A stretch of 12,114 nt of DNA from an uncultured Oscillospiraceae bacterium (GTDB lineage: Bacteria; Bacillota; Clostridia; Oscillospirales; Oscillospiraceae): the NCBI GenBank assembly GCA_900756495.1, contig CAAEKI010000048.1:1-12114 (forward strand), given 5' to 3'. The notes under the pieces are model-generated. The model had not been told where the DNA came from and did no database searches. It saw nothing but the letters and a program-made list of their open reading frames with translations. A program made the translations under genes and the position numbers. This document shows, piece by piece, positions 7,145 through 12,114 of the stretch. How positions within the stretch are numbered: position 1 is the first letter of the stretch; every line of letters begins with the position of its first letter.

Positions 7145-7528
7145 ATGAACGGAAAGCGATACTCCCGTCAGCGAGAACTTATCTATCAGGCTTTAATGAA
7201 TACAGATCAGCACCCCACTGCTGAAATGGTATATCAGTGGCTGAAGCCCACCAATCCGAACCTGAGTTTGGGAACGGTATATCGCAATCTGAATTTGCTG
7301 GCAGACGAGGGGACAATTGTGCGGATGGAGTTCCCAGTGGAGCGATATGACGCCAATGTGAAGCCGCATCCACATTTTCGCTGCAAAGGCTGCGGAAGCG
7401 TATATGATTTGAAACTGCCCTATGATGAGGGGCTGGATCAGCAGGCAGAACAGATCAGCGGCCACCAGATAAAGGGACATGAGCTTTTATTTTATGGGAT
7501 ATGCTCTCATTGTAAAGTAACCCATTGA
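7145..7528 (+). CDS. perR: PerR-type Fur-family peroxide-sensing repressor
   Basis: The 127-residue Fur-family protein has an N-terminal winged helix (HPTAEMVYQWL; the recognition part SLGTVYRNLNLL at 41-52) and a C-terminal dimerisation/metal domain. The structural zinc site is complete (Cys80, Cys83, Cys120, Cys123). The regulatory metal site has all five PerR-type ligands by position: His23, Asp69, His75, His77 and Asp88 (Asp rather than the Glu usual in Fur). Known PerR proteins sense H2O2 by iron-catalysed oxidation of two of these His residues and then release DNA. The target here is probably its own operon, which encodes a superoxide reductase and a rubrerythrin. It is slightly short because the N-terminal arm is short. 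Fur or Zur is less likely because of the ligand set and the context. Confidence 0.88.
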   Translation: MNGKRYSRQRELIYQALMNTDQHPTAEMVYQWLKPTNPNLSLGTVYRNLNLLADEGTIVRMEFPVERYDANVKPHPHFRCKGCGSVYDLKLPYDEGLDQQAEQISGHQIKGHELLFYGICSHCKVTH

Positions 7529-7553
7529 TTTTCAATTATCATTGTGATATGGT
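7525..7553 (+). promoter_or_regulatory. Possible internal promoter and PerR-like box before desulfoferrodoxin
   Basis: TTGATT (7525-7530), a 17-base spacer and TATGGT (7548-7553), with a TG one base before the -10, form a weak extended -10 promoter overlapping the perR stop codon. The spacer contains CAATTATCATTGTGA (7533-7547), which matches the PerR box at 9 of 14 defined bases. It could give separate control of the two defence enzymes. Evidence is only pattern matching. Confidence 0.35.
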
Positions 7554-7572
7554 TAACGAAGAGGTGAAAAAT

Positions 7573-7959
7573 ATGGAATTTAAGCTGTACCGTTGTGCCC
7601 ACTGCGGCAATATCGTGTTTAAGGTCGTAGATAAGGGCGTCCCTATCATGTGCTGCGGAGAAAAGATGCAGGAGTTGATCCCCAATACCACTGATGCCGC
7701 CACGGAGAAGCATGTCCCTATGGTAGAGAAAGTGTCCCACGGCGGGGGATCCAGAGTAACCGTGAAGGTGGGCTCCGCTCCCCATCCCATGCTGCCGGAG
7801 CACTACATCAATCTCATTGCCGCCGTCTCTGAGGACATGGTGGCAATCCGTCTTCCCAAGCCTGAAGATACTCCGGAGCTCACGGCTTTCCTGACTGGTG
7901 ACAAGGTTGAAGCCTATGAGTACTGTAATCTTCACGGGTTCTGGAAGGGCGAGGGCTGA
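7573..7959 (+). CDS. dfx: Desulfoferrodoxin (2Fe superoxide reductase)
   Basis: This 128-residue cytoplasmic protein reduces superoxide to H2O2 using electrons usually from rubredoxin. Residues 1-~36 form a desulforedoxin domain with the Cys4 iron centre I (Cys8, Cys11, Cys27, Cys28). The rest is the superoxide reductase domain with all centre II ligands: His47 (in EKHVP, with the conserved Glu45 and Lys46), His71 (PHPM), His77 (EHY), Cys118 and His121 (CNLHG). The ATG at 7573 was chosen over an in-frame ATG at 7525 because it has GAGGTG 6 bases upstream and the family begins [12 protein letters not shown]. It lies 44 bases after perR and 59 before rubrerythrin; the H2O2 it makes would be removed by rubrerythrin. 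Confidence 0.95.
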   Translation: MEFKLYRCAHCGNIVFKVVDKGVPIMCCGEKMQELIPNTTDAATEKHVPMVEKVSHGGGSRVTVKVGSAPHPMLPEHYINLIAAVSEDMVAIRLPKPEDTPELTAFLTGDKVEAYEYCNLHGFWKGEG

Positions 7960-8018
7960 TTTCCCTTGGTGCAGGTTACTGGAAAAAAAGACTGAAAATG
8001 GAAGGGAGAACGACATCT

Positions 8019-8552
8019 ATGGAACTGAAGGGCAGTAAGACGGAGGCCAACCTGTGGAAGGCCTTTGCAGGAGAGAGTATGGCCCGCAACAAGTATACCT
8101 ATTTTGCCAGCAAGGCTAAAAAGGAAGGCTATGAGCAGATTGCGGCCATCTTTGAGGAGACCGCCGGCAATGAGAAAGAACATGCCAAGATGTGGTTCAA
8201 GGAGCTGGGGGGCATTGGCGATACAGCTGAAAATCTGAAAGCCGCTGCTGCCGGCGAGAATGAAGAGTGGACTCAGATGTACAAGGAAATGGCTGAGACC
8301 GCAAAGGAAGAGGGCTTCCAGAAGCTGGCCTTCCTATTTGAGGGCGTAGGCAAGATTGAGAAGGAACATGAGGAGCGCTATTTAGCGCTTCTGAAGAACC
8401 TGGAGGAGGGCGTCGTCTTTAAGCGGGGCGACGAGTATATGTGGAAGTGCCGCAACTGCGGTCATATTCATGTGGGAAAAGAGGCCCCTCAGGTGTGTCC
8501 CGTCTGTGCACACCCTCAGGCCTATTTTGAGCTGGCCGCACACAACTATTAA
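8019..8552 (+). CDS. rbr: Rubrerythrin
   Basis: This 177-residue protein is a non-haem diiron peroxidase that reduces H2O2 to water in anaerobes. The ferritin-like four-helix domain carries the iron ligands Glu19, Glu52 with His55 (EKEH), Glu93/Glu97, and Glu114 with His117 (a second EKEH). The C-terminal rubredoxin domain (~140-177) has the FeCys4 site Cys144, Cys147, Cys160, Cys163. It is of the common clostridial ~180-residue type. The ATG at 8019 ([12 protein letters not shown], as in homologues) was chosen over the in-frame ATG at 7998; GGGAG at 8004-8008 lies 10 bases upstream. It is the last gene of the perR-dfx-rbr operon and is followed by a terminator. Confidence 0.95.
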   Translation: MELKGSKTEANLWKAFAGESMARNKYTYFASKAKKEGYEQIAAIFEETAGNEKEHAKMWFKELGGIGDTAENLKAAAAGENEEWTQMYKEMAETAKEEGFQKLAFLFEGVGKIEKEHEERYLALLKNLEEGVVFKRGDEYMWKCRNCGHIHVGKEAPQVCPVCAHPQAYFELAAHNY

Positions 8553-8575
8553 ACAGATACATATGCATATACAGC

Positions 8576-8616
8576 GGCGCCCTGGGCAGTACATTCTGCC
8601 CGGGGCGCCTTGTCTT
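8576..8616 (+). terminator. Terminator after rubrerythrin
   Basis: A 14-bp GC-rich stem (8576-8589 with 8596-8609, one T/G pair) has a 6-base loop TACATT and is followed by TTGTCTT. It lies 23 bases after the rubrerythrin stop, between convergent genes. The minus strand has no T tract after the stem, so it serves the plus-strand operon. Confidence 0.8.
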
Positions 8617-8629
8617 ATGCTTTCCGTTG

Positions 8630-8914
8630 TCATTGTCCGTCCGCACAGCCGTTTTTCCAGCGCAGGAGCATGGGGAAAAACTGCCGCATCTGTTCCTTGG
8701 CCTGCTCTTTGGTCATGCCGGTATTGTTCCGGGCCATGAGGGGAGCGCAGAAGTCGATCATCTCCTCCATAGTCATACTGTTGGTAAACGCACCGCTCTG
8801 ATAGCAGTACCGGCAGTAGTGGGGACTGGGGCTGCCATCCTGTTCCGTACCGGGTTGAGCCTCGTTCATCGGCATCCCGCAGGACTGGCAGAAGTTCTGA
8901 TTGCGATTCATCAT
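8630..8914 (-). CDS. Zinc-ribbon domain protein, probably a separate gene inside the longer frame
   Basis: Read from ATG 8914, preceded by GGAGGAGG (8927-8920) with 5 bases spacing, this is a 94-residue protein: NFCQSCGMPM near the start and YCRYCYQSG at about 33-41 give two CxxC pairs, the putative zinc ribbon. A helical tail (MTMEEMIDF, then MTKEQAKEQMRQFFP) follows. It matches the small 'putative zinc ribbon' proteins of Clostridia often found next to regulators; function unknown. It has its own extended -10 promoter (TATAAT at 8948-8943) and an upstream dyad, so independent transcription and translation are likely even though the frame is continuous with the WYL regulator. Confidence 0.7.
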   Translation of the reverse strand: MMNRNQNFCQSCGMPMNEAQPGTEQDGSPSPHYCRYCYQSGAFTNSMTMEEMIDFCAPLMARNNTGMTKEQAKEQMRQFFPMLLRWKNGCADGQ

Positions 8915-9880
8915 ATGGTCCTCCTCCGTATAAGATGACCCTATTATACCACTGTAACCCTGACGTCTTCTGTCAGGGTTTATGCAGCCCCGCCATATTT
9001 CCAGGGCCATCTGTCCCAGTTTCTCCCGCAGGGGAACGGGAGAGAGGACCTCCACACTCGCCCCAAAGGAGAGCAGGTAGCCATAGAGCCATTCGTCTTC
9101 GGGAAAAGTGACCTCGACCACCAGAGCGCCATTTTTCTCACGGGTGACGCAGCTTTCGTCAAACTCGTCGTAGACCCGGTAGGCCATACAGGGGGAGAAA
9201 CGCAGCCTTACAAATATGCAGAAGGGGGGTGCAGAGCCGTCTCCCTCGATGGGGGGCGGATACAGCAGGCGGTCAAAGGGAGTCTCCAGCACCTGAAGAT
9301 CCAGCATCCGGGTAATCTTAAAGGTACGGTAATCATCTTTTTCCAGACAGTACCCCTGCAGATACCAGGCTTGCCCCTTAAATACCAGCCGGGCAGGGAG
9401 AACCCGTCTGTCGGTGGTCCGTCCATAGGAGCTGACATAGGTAAAGGCGATCTGACTGTGAGAATGGATGGCTCCCTTCAGAAGGTCGAATTTCTCGCGT
9501 CCGGCCTCTCCAGAGCCCCAACGGGACAGTTCCACCTGGATCCAGTCCGGCTCCTGCCGCTGAAAGAGGCCGGAGAGCTTGGAGAGCACCTGACCTGCGT
9601 CCTGACGTACGGAGCCGGGGAGACTCTGGAGGGCGGTGAGGAGCTGGCGCTGCTCCTCCTCAGAAAGGGCGGTCCGGTCCAGCACAAAGTGGTCCATCAG
9701 GGACACGCCGCCGCCCCGGCCGGGAGAGGTGTATACTGGAATCCCGGCTGCAGACAGAGCATCGACATCCCGGTAAATGGTGCGGACCGAGACCTCAAAC
9801 CGATCGGCCAGTTCCTGGGCGGTCATACGTCGGTTTTGCAGGAGAAGATAGAGAATTTCAAACAGTCTGTTTTTTGCCAT
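8630..9880 (-). CDS. YafY-like HTH-WYL transcriptional regulator, open frame continuing into a zinc-ribbon domain
   Basis: The open frame encodes 416 residues. Residues 1-~60 are an HTH_11/DeoR-like winged helix (LADRFEVSVRTIYRDVDAL), and ~130-295 hold a WYL sensor domain with the name-giving W172-Y173-L174 and the YGRTTDRRVLPARLVF segment. Residues 323-416 are a separate zinc-ribbon protein. WYL proteins sense small ligands or nucleic acid, and many are local regulators. Residues ~296-322 look like translated regulatory DNA: they cover a perfect operator dyad, an extended -10 and a GGAGGAGG site. In another frame a TAA (8982-8980) lies exactly at the operator edge. I infer that the regulator once ended there (...KYGGAA) and that a late frameshift fused the two. 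A genuine fusion remains possible. The start at 9880 has GGAGGG 7 bases upstream; the open frame reaches back to 9976 without a better site. Confidence 0.8.
   Translation of the reverse strand: MAKNRLFEILYLLLQNRRMTAQELADRFEVSVRTIYRDVDALSAAGIPVYTSPGRGGGVSLMDHFVLDRTALSEEEQRQLLTALQSLPGSVRQDAGQVLSKLSGLFQRQEPDWIQVELSRWGSGEAGREKFDLLKGAIHSHSQIAFTYVSSYGRTTDRRVLPARLVFKGQAWYLQGYCLEKDDYRTFKITRMLDLQVLETPFDRLLYPPPIEGDGSAPPFCIFVRLRFSPCMAYRVYDEFDESCVTREKNGALVVEVTFPEDEWLYGYLLSFGASVEVLSPVPLREKLGQMALEIWRGCINPDRRRQGYSGIIGSSYTEEDHMMNRNQNFCQSCGMPMNEAQPGTEQDGSPSPHYCRYCYQSGAFTNSMTMEEMIDFCAPLMARNNTGMTKEQAKEQMRQFFPMLLRWKNGCADGQ
8943..8951 (-). promoter_or_regulatory. Extended -10 promoter for the zinc-ribbon gene
   Basis: On the minus strand TGGTATAAT fits the extended -10 consensus TGnTATAAT exactly. 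No good -35 lies 16-18 bases upstream; the nearest, CTGACA (8976-8971), is 22 bases away and lies within the operator dyad. The start of transcription would be near 8936, just before the GGAGGAGG site. Confidence 0.65.
8956..8980. promoter_or_regulatory. Perfect dyad operator AACCCTGAC-N7-GTCAGGGTT
   Basis: Nine-base perfect inverted arms with a 7-base spacer (GTCTTCT) lie in the -20 to -45 zone of the zinc-ribbon promoter. That is where a repressor would block polymerase or an activator would replace a missing -35. The adjacent WYL regulator is the natural candidate to bind it (inference). Confidence 0.7.
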
Positions 9881-9975
9881 CTGATATCCCTCCGGCTTCA
9901 TCAGCAGAAACTTTGCGGCTTTTGCTCTGTTATAGGTTCTGATTCCGTTTCCCCCGAAAACGCGGCAGAATGCCA

Positions 9976-10006
9976 CACAAAAATATCCACTTATGATATT
10001 TTTGTG
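9976..10006. promoter_or_regulatory. Perfect 12-bp dyad at the WYL regulator start site
   Basis: CACAAAAATATC and GATATTTTTGTG flank the 7-base spacer CACTTAT. The dyad begins right after the -10 (10012-10007) of the minus-strand promoter and covers the expected transcription start, the usual place for an autorepression operator. Its sequence is unlike the CCTGAC dyad at 8956-8980, but the spacer is also 7 bases. Confidence 0.65.
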
Positions 10007-10035
10007 AGTATATCACGCCCATATGCAAAGTGCAA
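10007..10035 (-). promoter_or_regulatory. Promoter of the WYL regulator gene
   Basis: On the minus strand TTGCAC (10035-10030), 17 bases and TATACT (10012-10007), with TG one base before the -10, form a strong sigma-A promoter. The leader would be about 120 bases to the ATG at 9880. The -35 overlaps the arm of the hairpin that follows degV. Confidence 0.75.
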
Positions 10036-10061
10036 GGGCGCGCCAGACGGCGCGCCCTTGC
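10032..10061 (-). terminator. Hairpin after degV
   Basis: A perfect 13-bp stem (arm GCAAGGGCGCGCC, loop of 4) begins 13 bases after the degV stop codon. The minus strand after the stem reads ACTTTGC, without a real T tract, so it is either a weak terminator or an RNA 3'-end hairpin. It shares bases with the -35 of the next promoter. Confidence 0.6.
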
Positions 10062-10074
10062 CTGAGGGTGGATA

Positions 10075-10911
10075 TCAATAGGCGGCTACAATACCGCCGT
10101 CGTTGGCATAGACAGTAGTAACACCGCCTGCCTCCGAGACAATTACTTGGGAAAACTGACAGCTTTTGAGGACCAGCTCCTTGAGATGGAAGGCCCGCTC
10201 CAGGCAGTTGCAGTGCGTGATACACAGCACCCTGCCCCGGTGCTTTCTGTCAGCAGCCATTAGCTCGGCCATCTTATTGAGCGCCTGCTTGACCGACATG
10301 GCCTGACCTTTTTTGCAGATTTCTCCCTCTGGCGTAGCGCCCATCAAAAGCTTAATTCGAAGCGCTCCGGTGATCAGGGACTGGATGCCTGTCAGCCGCC
10401 CATTTTTTCTCAGATTGTCCAGATCCTCCAGTACAAAAAGGGTTTCCAGATCGTTAATATAGCGTGAGACCTGGCTTACCACAGTGGTAAAGTCCATGCC
10501 GGATCCGGCCAGCTCCCGAATTTTCAACGCTGTCAAGACCTCACCGGCAGAGGCCGAACAGGAGTTGAAAATATGAATGTTGGTCCTGGGATGATCCTCC
10601 AGCCAAAGCATTCGGGCCTGGGCGGCCGCATTGTGAGAACCGGAGAGAAGCGCTGAGAGGGTGACTACATAGATATCGTCAGCACCGCAGTCAAAAGCAT
10701 CCATATACTGTGCGGGAGAGGGACAGGCTGTCTTGGGCGGGGTTTGGCTCTCTTTCATACGCCACAGCAAATCCGCCTGATCAAAAAAGGCATCGTCTAT
10801 AATGACGGACTCGCCTACATGCAGGGTTAAGGGCACCCGGGTAAAGGGCCCCTCCTTCATGTGAGATGGCGTCAGATCACAGCAGCTGTCAACAACAATC
10901 TTGAAACTCAT
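10075..10911 (-). CDS. DegV family fatty-acid-binding protein
   Basis: The 278-residue protein is of normal family length. DegV/FakB proteins bind a fatty acid and, in characterised cases, present it to the kinase FakA for acyl-phosphate formation. Visible family motifs are VVDSCCDLTP (6-15), PSPAQYMDAF (64-73), LSALLSGSHNAA (85-96), FNSCSASAGE (115-124), LDNLRKNGRLTG (164-175), and the late EAGGVTTVYANDGG (260-273). The usual HxGPG-like ending of FakB proteins is altered here (YANDGG), so ligand specificity could differ. It has its own promoter, GAGGG 9 bases before the ATG, and no kinase gene beside it. A FakB role is therefore inference. Confidence 0.88.
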   Translation of the reverse strand: MSFKIVVDSCCDLTPSHMKEGPFTRVPLTLHVGESVIIDDAFFDQADLLWRMKESQTPPKTACPSPAQYMDAFDCGADDIYVVTLSALLSGSHNAAAQARMLWLEDHPRTNIHIFNSCSASAGEVLTALKIRELAGSGMDFTTVVSQVSRYINDLETLFVLEDLDNLRKNGRLTGIQSLITGALRIKLLMGATPEGEICKKGQAMSVKQALNKMAELMAADRKHRGRVLCITHCNCLERAFHLKELVLKSCQFSQVIVSEAGGVTTVYANDGGIVAAY

Positions 10912-10961
10912 ATTAAAAAACCCTCAATGTAATAATAAAAACTAAATTTGACTTCGCTGCT

Positions 10962-10990
10962 ATTGTACCACCCCGCAGATGGAAAGTAAA
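10962..10990 (-). promoter_or_regulatory. degV promoter
   Basis: On the minus strand TTTACT (10990-10985), 17 bases and TACAAT (10967-10962), with TG one base before the -10. It lies between trmD and degV, so degV need not depend on the rimM-trmD transcript. No hairpin terminator was seen after trmD. Confidence 0.65.
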
Positions 10991-11014
10991 GGGGAAAACT
11001 GTAAACAAATTGTG

Positions 11015-11761
11015 CTAAAGCGTCCCTTCATCCTCCAGCTCCTTCAGCAGCTTTTGATCCTGCTTGGAGGAGAGATCCAGACAAGCATACATGTCCGGGC
11101 GCCGCAATTTTGTACGCAGAATAGCCTGCTTGCGCCTCCACTTTGCAATATTAGCGTGATGTCCCGAGAGGAGAACGGGGGGAACCCGATAGCCGTGCCA
11201 CTCCTCGGGACGGGTATACTGAGGGTACTCCAGAAGACCGTTCCAGTGGCTCTCCTCCTCAAAACATTCAGAGTCGGACAGCACGCCCGGAACCAGCCGC
11301 GCTACTGCGTCGGCCACGCACATGGCGGGCAGTTCTCCGCCGGTAAGGACAAAGTCGCCGATGGAGATCTCTTCGTCCACATATGCATCAATAAACCGTT
11401 CATCAATGCCCTCATAGTGACCGCAGACCAGAATCAGGTGCTGGTAATCATCCCGGAGCCGGCGCGCATCGGCTTCGGTAAAAATTTTTCCGGCGGGAGA
11501 GAGGTAGATGGTATGGCCGGGACCGTGAAGATCAGTGATATGTTTCCAGCACTGGTATAGGGGATCGGCCTGCATGACCGCACCATGACCGCCGCCATAG
11601 GGATAGTCATCCACCTGTTTTTGCTTATTGAGGGTGTAGTCCCGAATCTGGTGGGCCTCAATACGGATAAAATCCCGCTCCTGCGCCCGGCCCAGAATGG
11701 ACTCATTCATCATATCTCCTACCGTCTCATCAAAGAGGGTCATAATGTCAATTCTGTACAT
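11015..11761 (-). CDS. trmD: tRNA (guanine-N1-)-methyltransferase TrmD
   Basis: This 248-residue SPOUT methyltransferase makes m1G37 next to the anticodon of tRNAs reading CUN, CCN and CGG, which prevents frameshifting. Motifs are VDDYPYGGGHGAVMQADP (50-67), the trefoil-knot AdoMet site GHYEGIDER (114-122) with SIGDFVLTGGELPAM (133-147), and PQYTRPEEWHGYRVPPVLLSG (180-200). Length is normal. The ATG at 11761 lies 3 bases after the rimM stop, as expected for the conserved rimM-trmD pair. In many Bacillota rplS (L19) follows; here a DegV gene with its own promoter follows instead. Confidence 0.97.
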   Translation of the reverse strand: MYRIDIMTLFDETVGDMMNESILGRAQERDFIRIEAHQIRDYTLNKQKQVDDYPYGGGHGAVMQADPLYQCWKHITDLHGPGHTIYLSPAGKIFTEADARRLRDDYQHLILVCGHYEGIDERFIDAYVDEEISIGDFVLTGGELPAMCVADAVARLVPGVLSDSECFEEESHWNGLLEYPQYTRPEEWHGYRVPPVLLSGHHANIAKWRRKQAILRTKLRRPDMYACLDLSSKQDQKLLKELEDEGTL

Positions 11762-11764
11762 CGC

Positions 11765-12114
11765 TCAGCACCCCATCCCCTCAATGAGACGGACCCGGAT
11801 AAAGCCGCCCTCCACATTGGTCTCAATCAAAAACTCATCCACTGCAGGAATCAGATACTCCCTCTCGCCCTTCACAACATAAACTTCGTGGGCGGGGGGG
11901 GTAAGCACATCCGTTACCGTTCCCAAAACGGTTCCGCTGCCAGCGTCTCGTACCTCCAGGCCAATCAGATCGGCGATAAAGTGCCGTCCATCCGGCAGCT
12001 CCACGCCGGTGCGGTCGATAAACACGGTCTTTCCCTTCAGGCGCATAGCGGCATTTACGTCGTCTACCCCCTCCAAGAAGGCCAAAACATTCCCCTTGTG
12101 AATGCGGGCGGAGC
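11765..12114 (-). CDS. rimM: Ribosome maturation factor RimM (5' end missing)
   Basis: The frame runs off the window end (first complete codon at 12112). What remains is the end of the N-terminal RimM domain (ARIHKGNVLAFLEGVDD, AAMRLKGKTVFI) and the full C-terminal PRC-barrel-like domain (LIGLEVRDAGSGTVLGTV, then VYVVKGEREYLIPAV). About 50 N-terminal residues are outside the window. RimM binds ribosomal protein uS19 and helps mature the 30S head. The internal TTG at 12085 is not the start, since RimM-like sequence continues upstream of it. It is followed by trmD with a 3-base gap, so the two are cotranscribed. Confidence 0.95.
   Translation of the reverse strand, partial: SARIHKGNVLAFLEGVDDVNAAMRLKGKTVFIDRTGVELPDGRHFIADLIGLEVRDAGSGTVLGTVTDVLTPPAHEVYVVKGEREYLIPAVDEFLIETNVEGGFIRVRLIEGMGC

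Noticed and set aside
9881..9976. Upstream extension of the WYL regulator to an ATG at 9976
   Set aside because: The added 32 residues have no domain similarity, and 9880 has GGAGGG at 7 bases; the extension is the leader.
1..12114. CRISPR array, tRNA, rRNA, insertion sequence or prophage genes
   Set aside because: No regular direct-repeat array, cloverleaf-like sequence, transposase, integrase or terminal repeats were recognised by reading both strands.

Overview
The window looks like chromosomal DNA of an anaerobic, GC-rich (by eye) low-branching Bacillota, most like the Oscillospiraceae/Clostridia. The reasons are strong GGAGG-type ribosome binding sites, a desulfoferrodoxin plus rubrerythrin oxygen-defence operon, a rimM-trmD pair, a YgiQ-type radical SAM protein, a DegV protein, and a VanG-type D-Ala-D-Ser gene set. 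No phage, IS, CRISPR array, tRNA or rRNA was seen.

Layout. Bases 1-2129 (+): the 3' part of a YgiQ-family radical SAM gene followed after 11 bases by a small Cys-rich DUF3795 gene, closed by a strong hairpin terminator (2136-2180). Bases 2254-2460 (+): a decayed ECF-type sigma factor with region 2 only, a one-base frameshift and no region 4, running head-on into the next cluster. Bases 2459-6362 (-): three genes overlapping by ATGA, transcribed vanG (ligase) - vanXY (D,D-peptidase) - vanT (membrane serine racemase). Together these would make D-Ser, join it to D-Ala, and remove D-Ala-D-Ala precursors, which is the low-level vancomycin-resistance pathway. No vanU, vanR or vanS is in the window. 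Bases 6528-6959 (-): a small lipoprotein whose C-terminus is five 11-residue repeats.

Bases 7071-8616 (+): a peroxide/superoxide defence operon, perR - desulfoferrodoxin - rubrerythrin, with a good promoter, candidate PerR boxes and a terminator. Bases 8630-10035 (-): a WYL-domain (YafY-like) regulator whose open frame runs through an operator, an extended -10 and a ribosome binding site into a zinc-ribbon protein. This is probably two genes joined by a late frameshift. The regulator has its own promoter with a perfect 12-bp dyad at the start site. Bases 10075-10990 (-): a DegV-family lipid-binding protein with its own promoter. Bases 11015-12114 (-): trmD and the 3' part of rimM, the usual ribosome/tRNA maturation pair.

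The most notable items are the regulator-free vanG-vanXY-vanT operon beside a broken sigma factor, the WYL/zinc-ribbon read-through locus with two distinct perfect dyads, and the 11-mer repeat lipoprotein.
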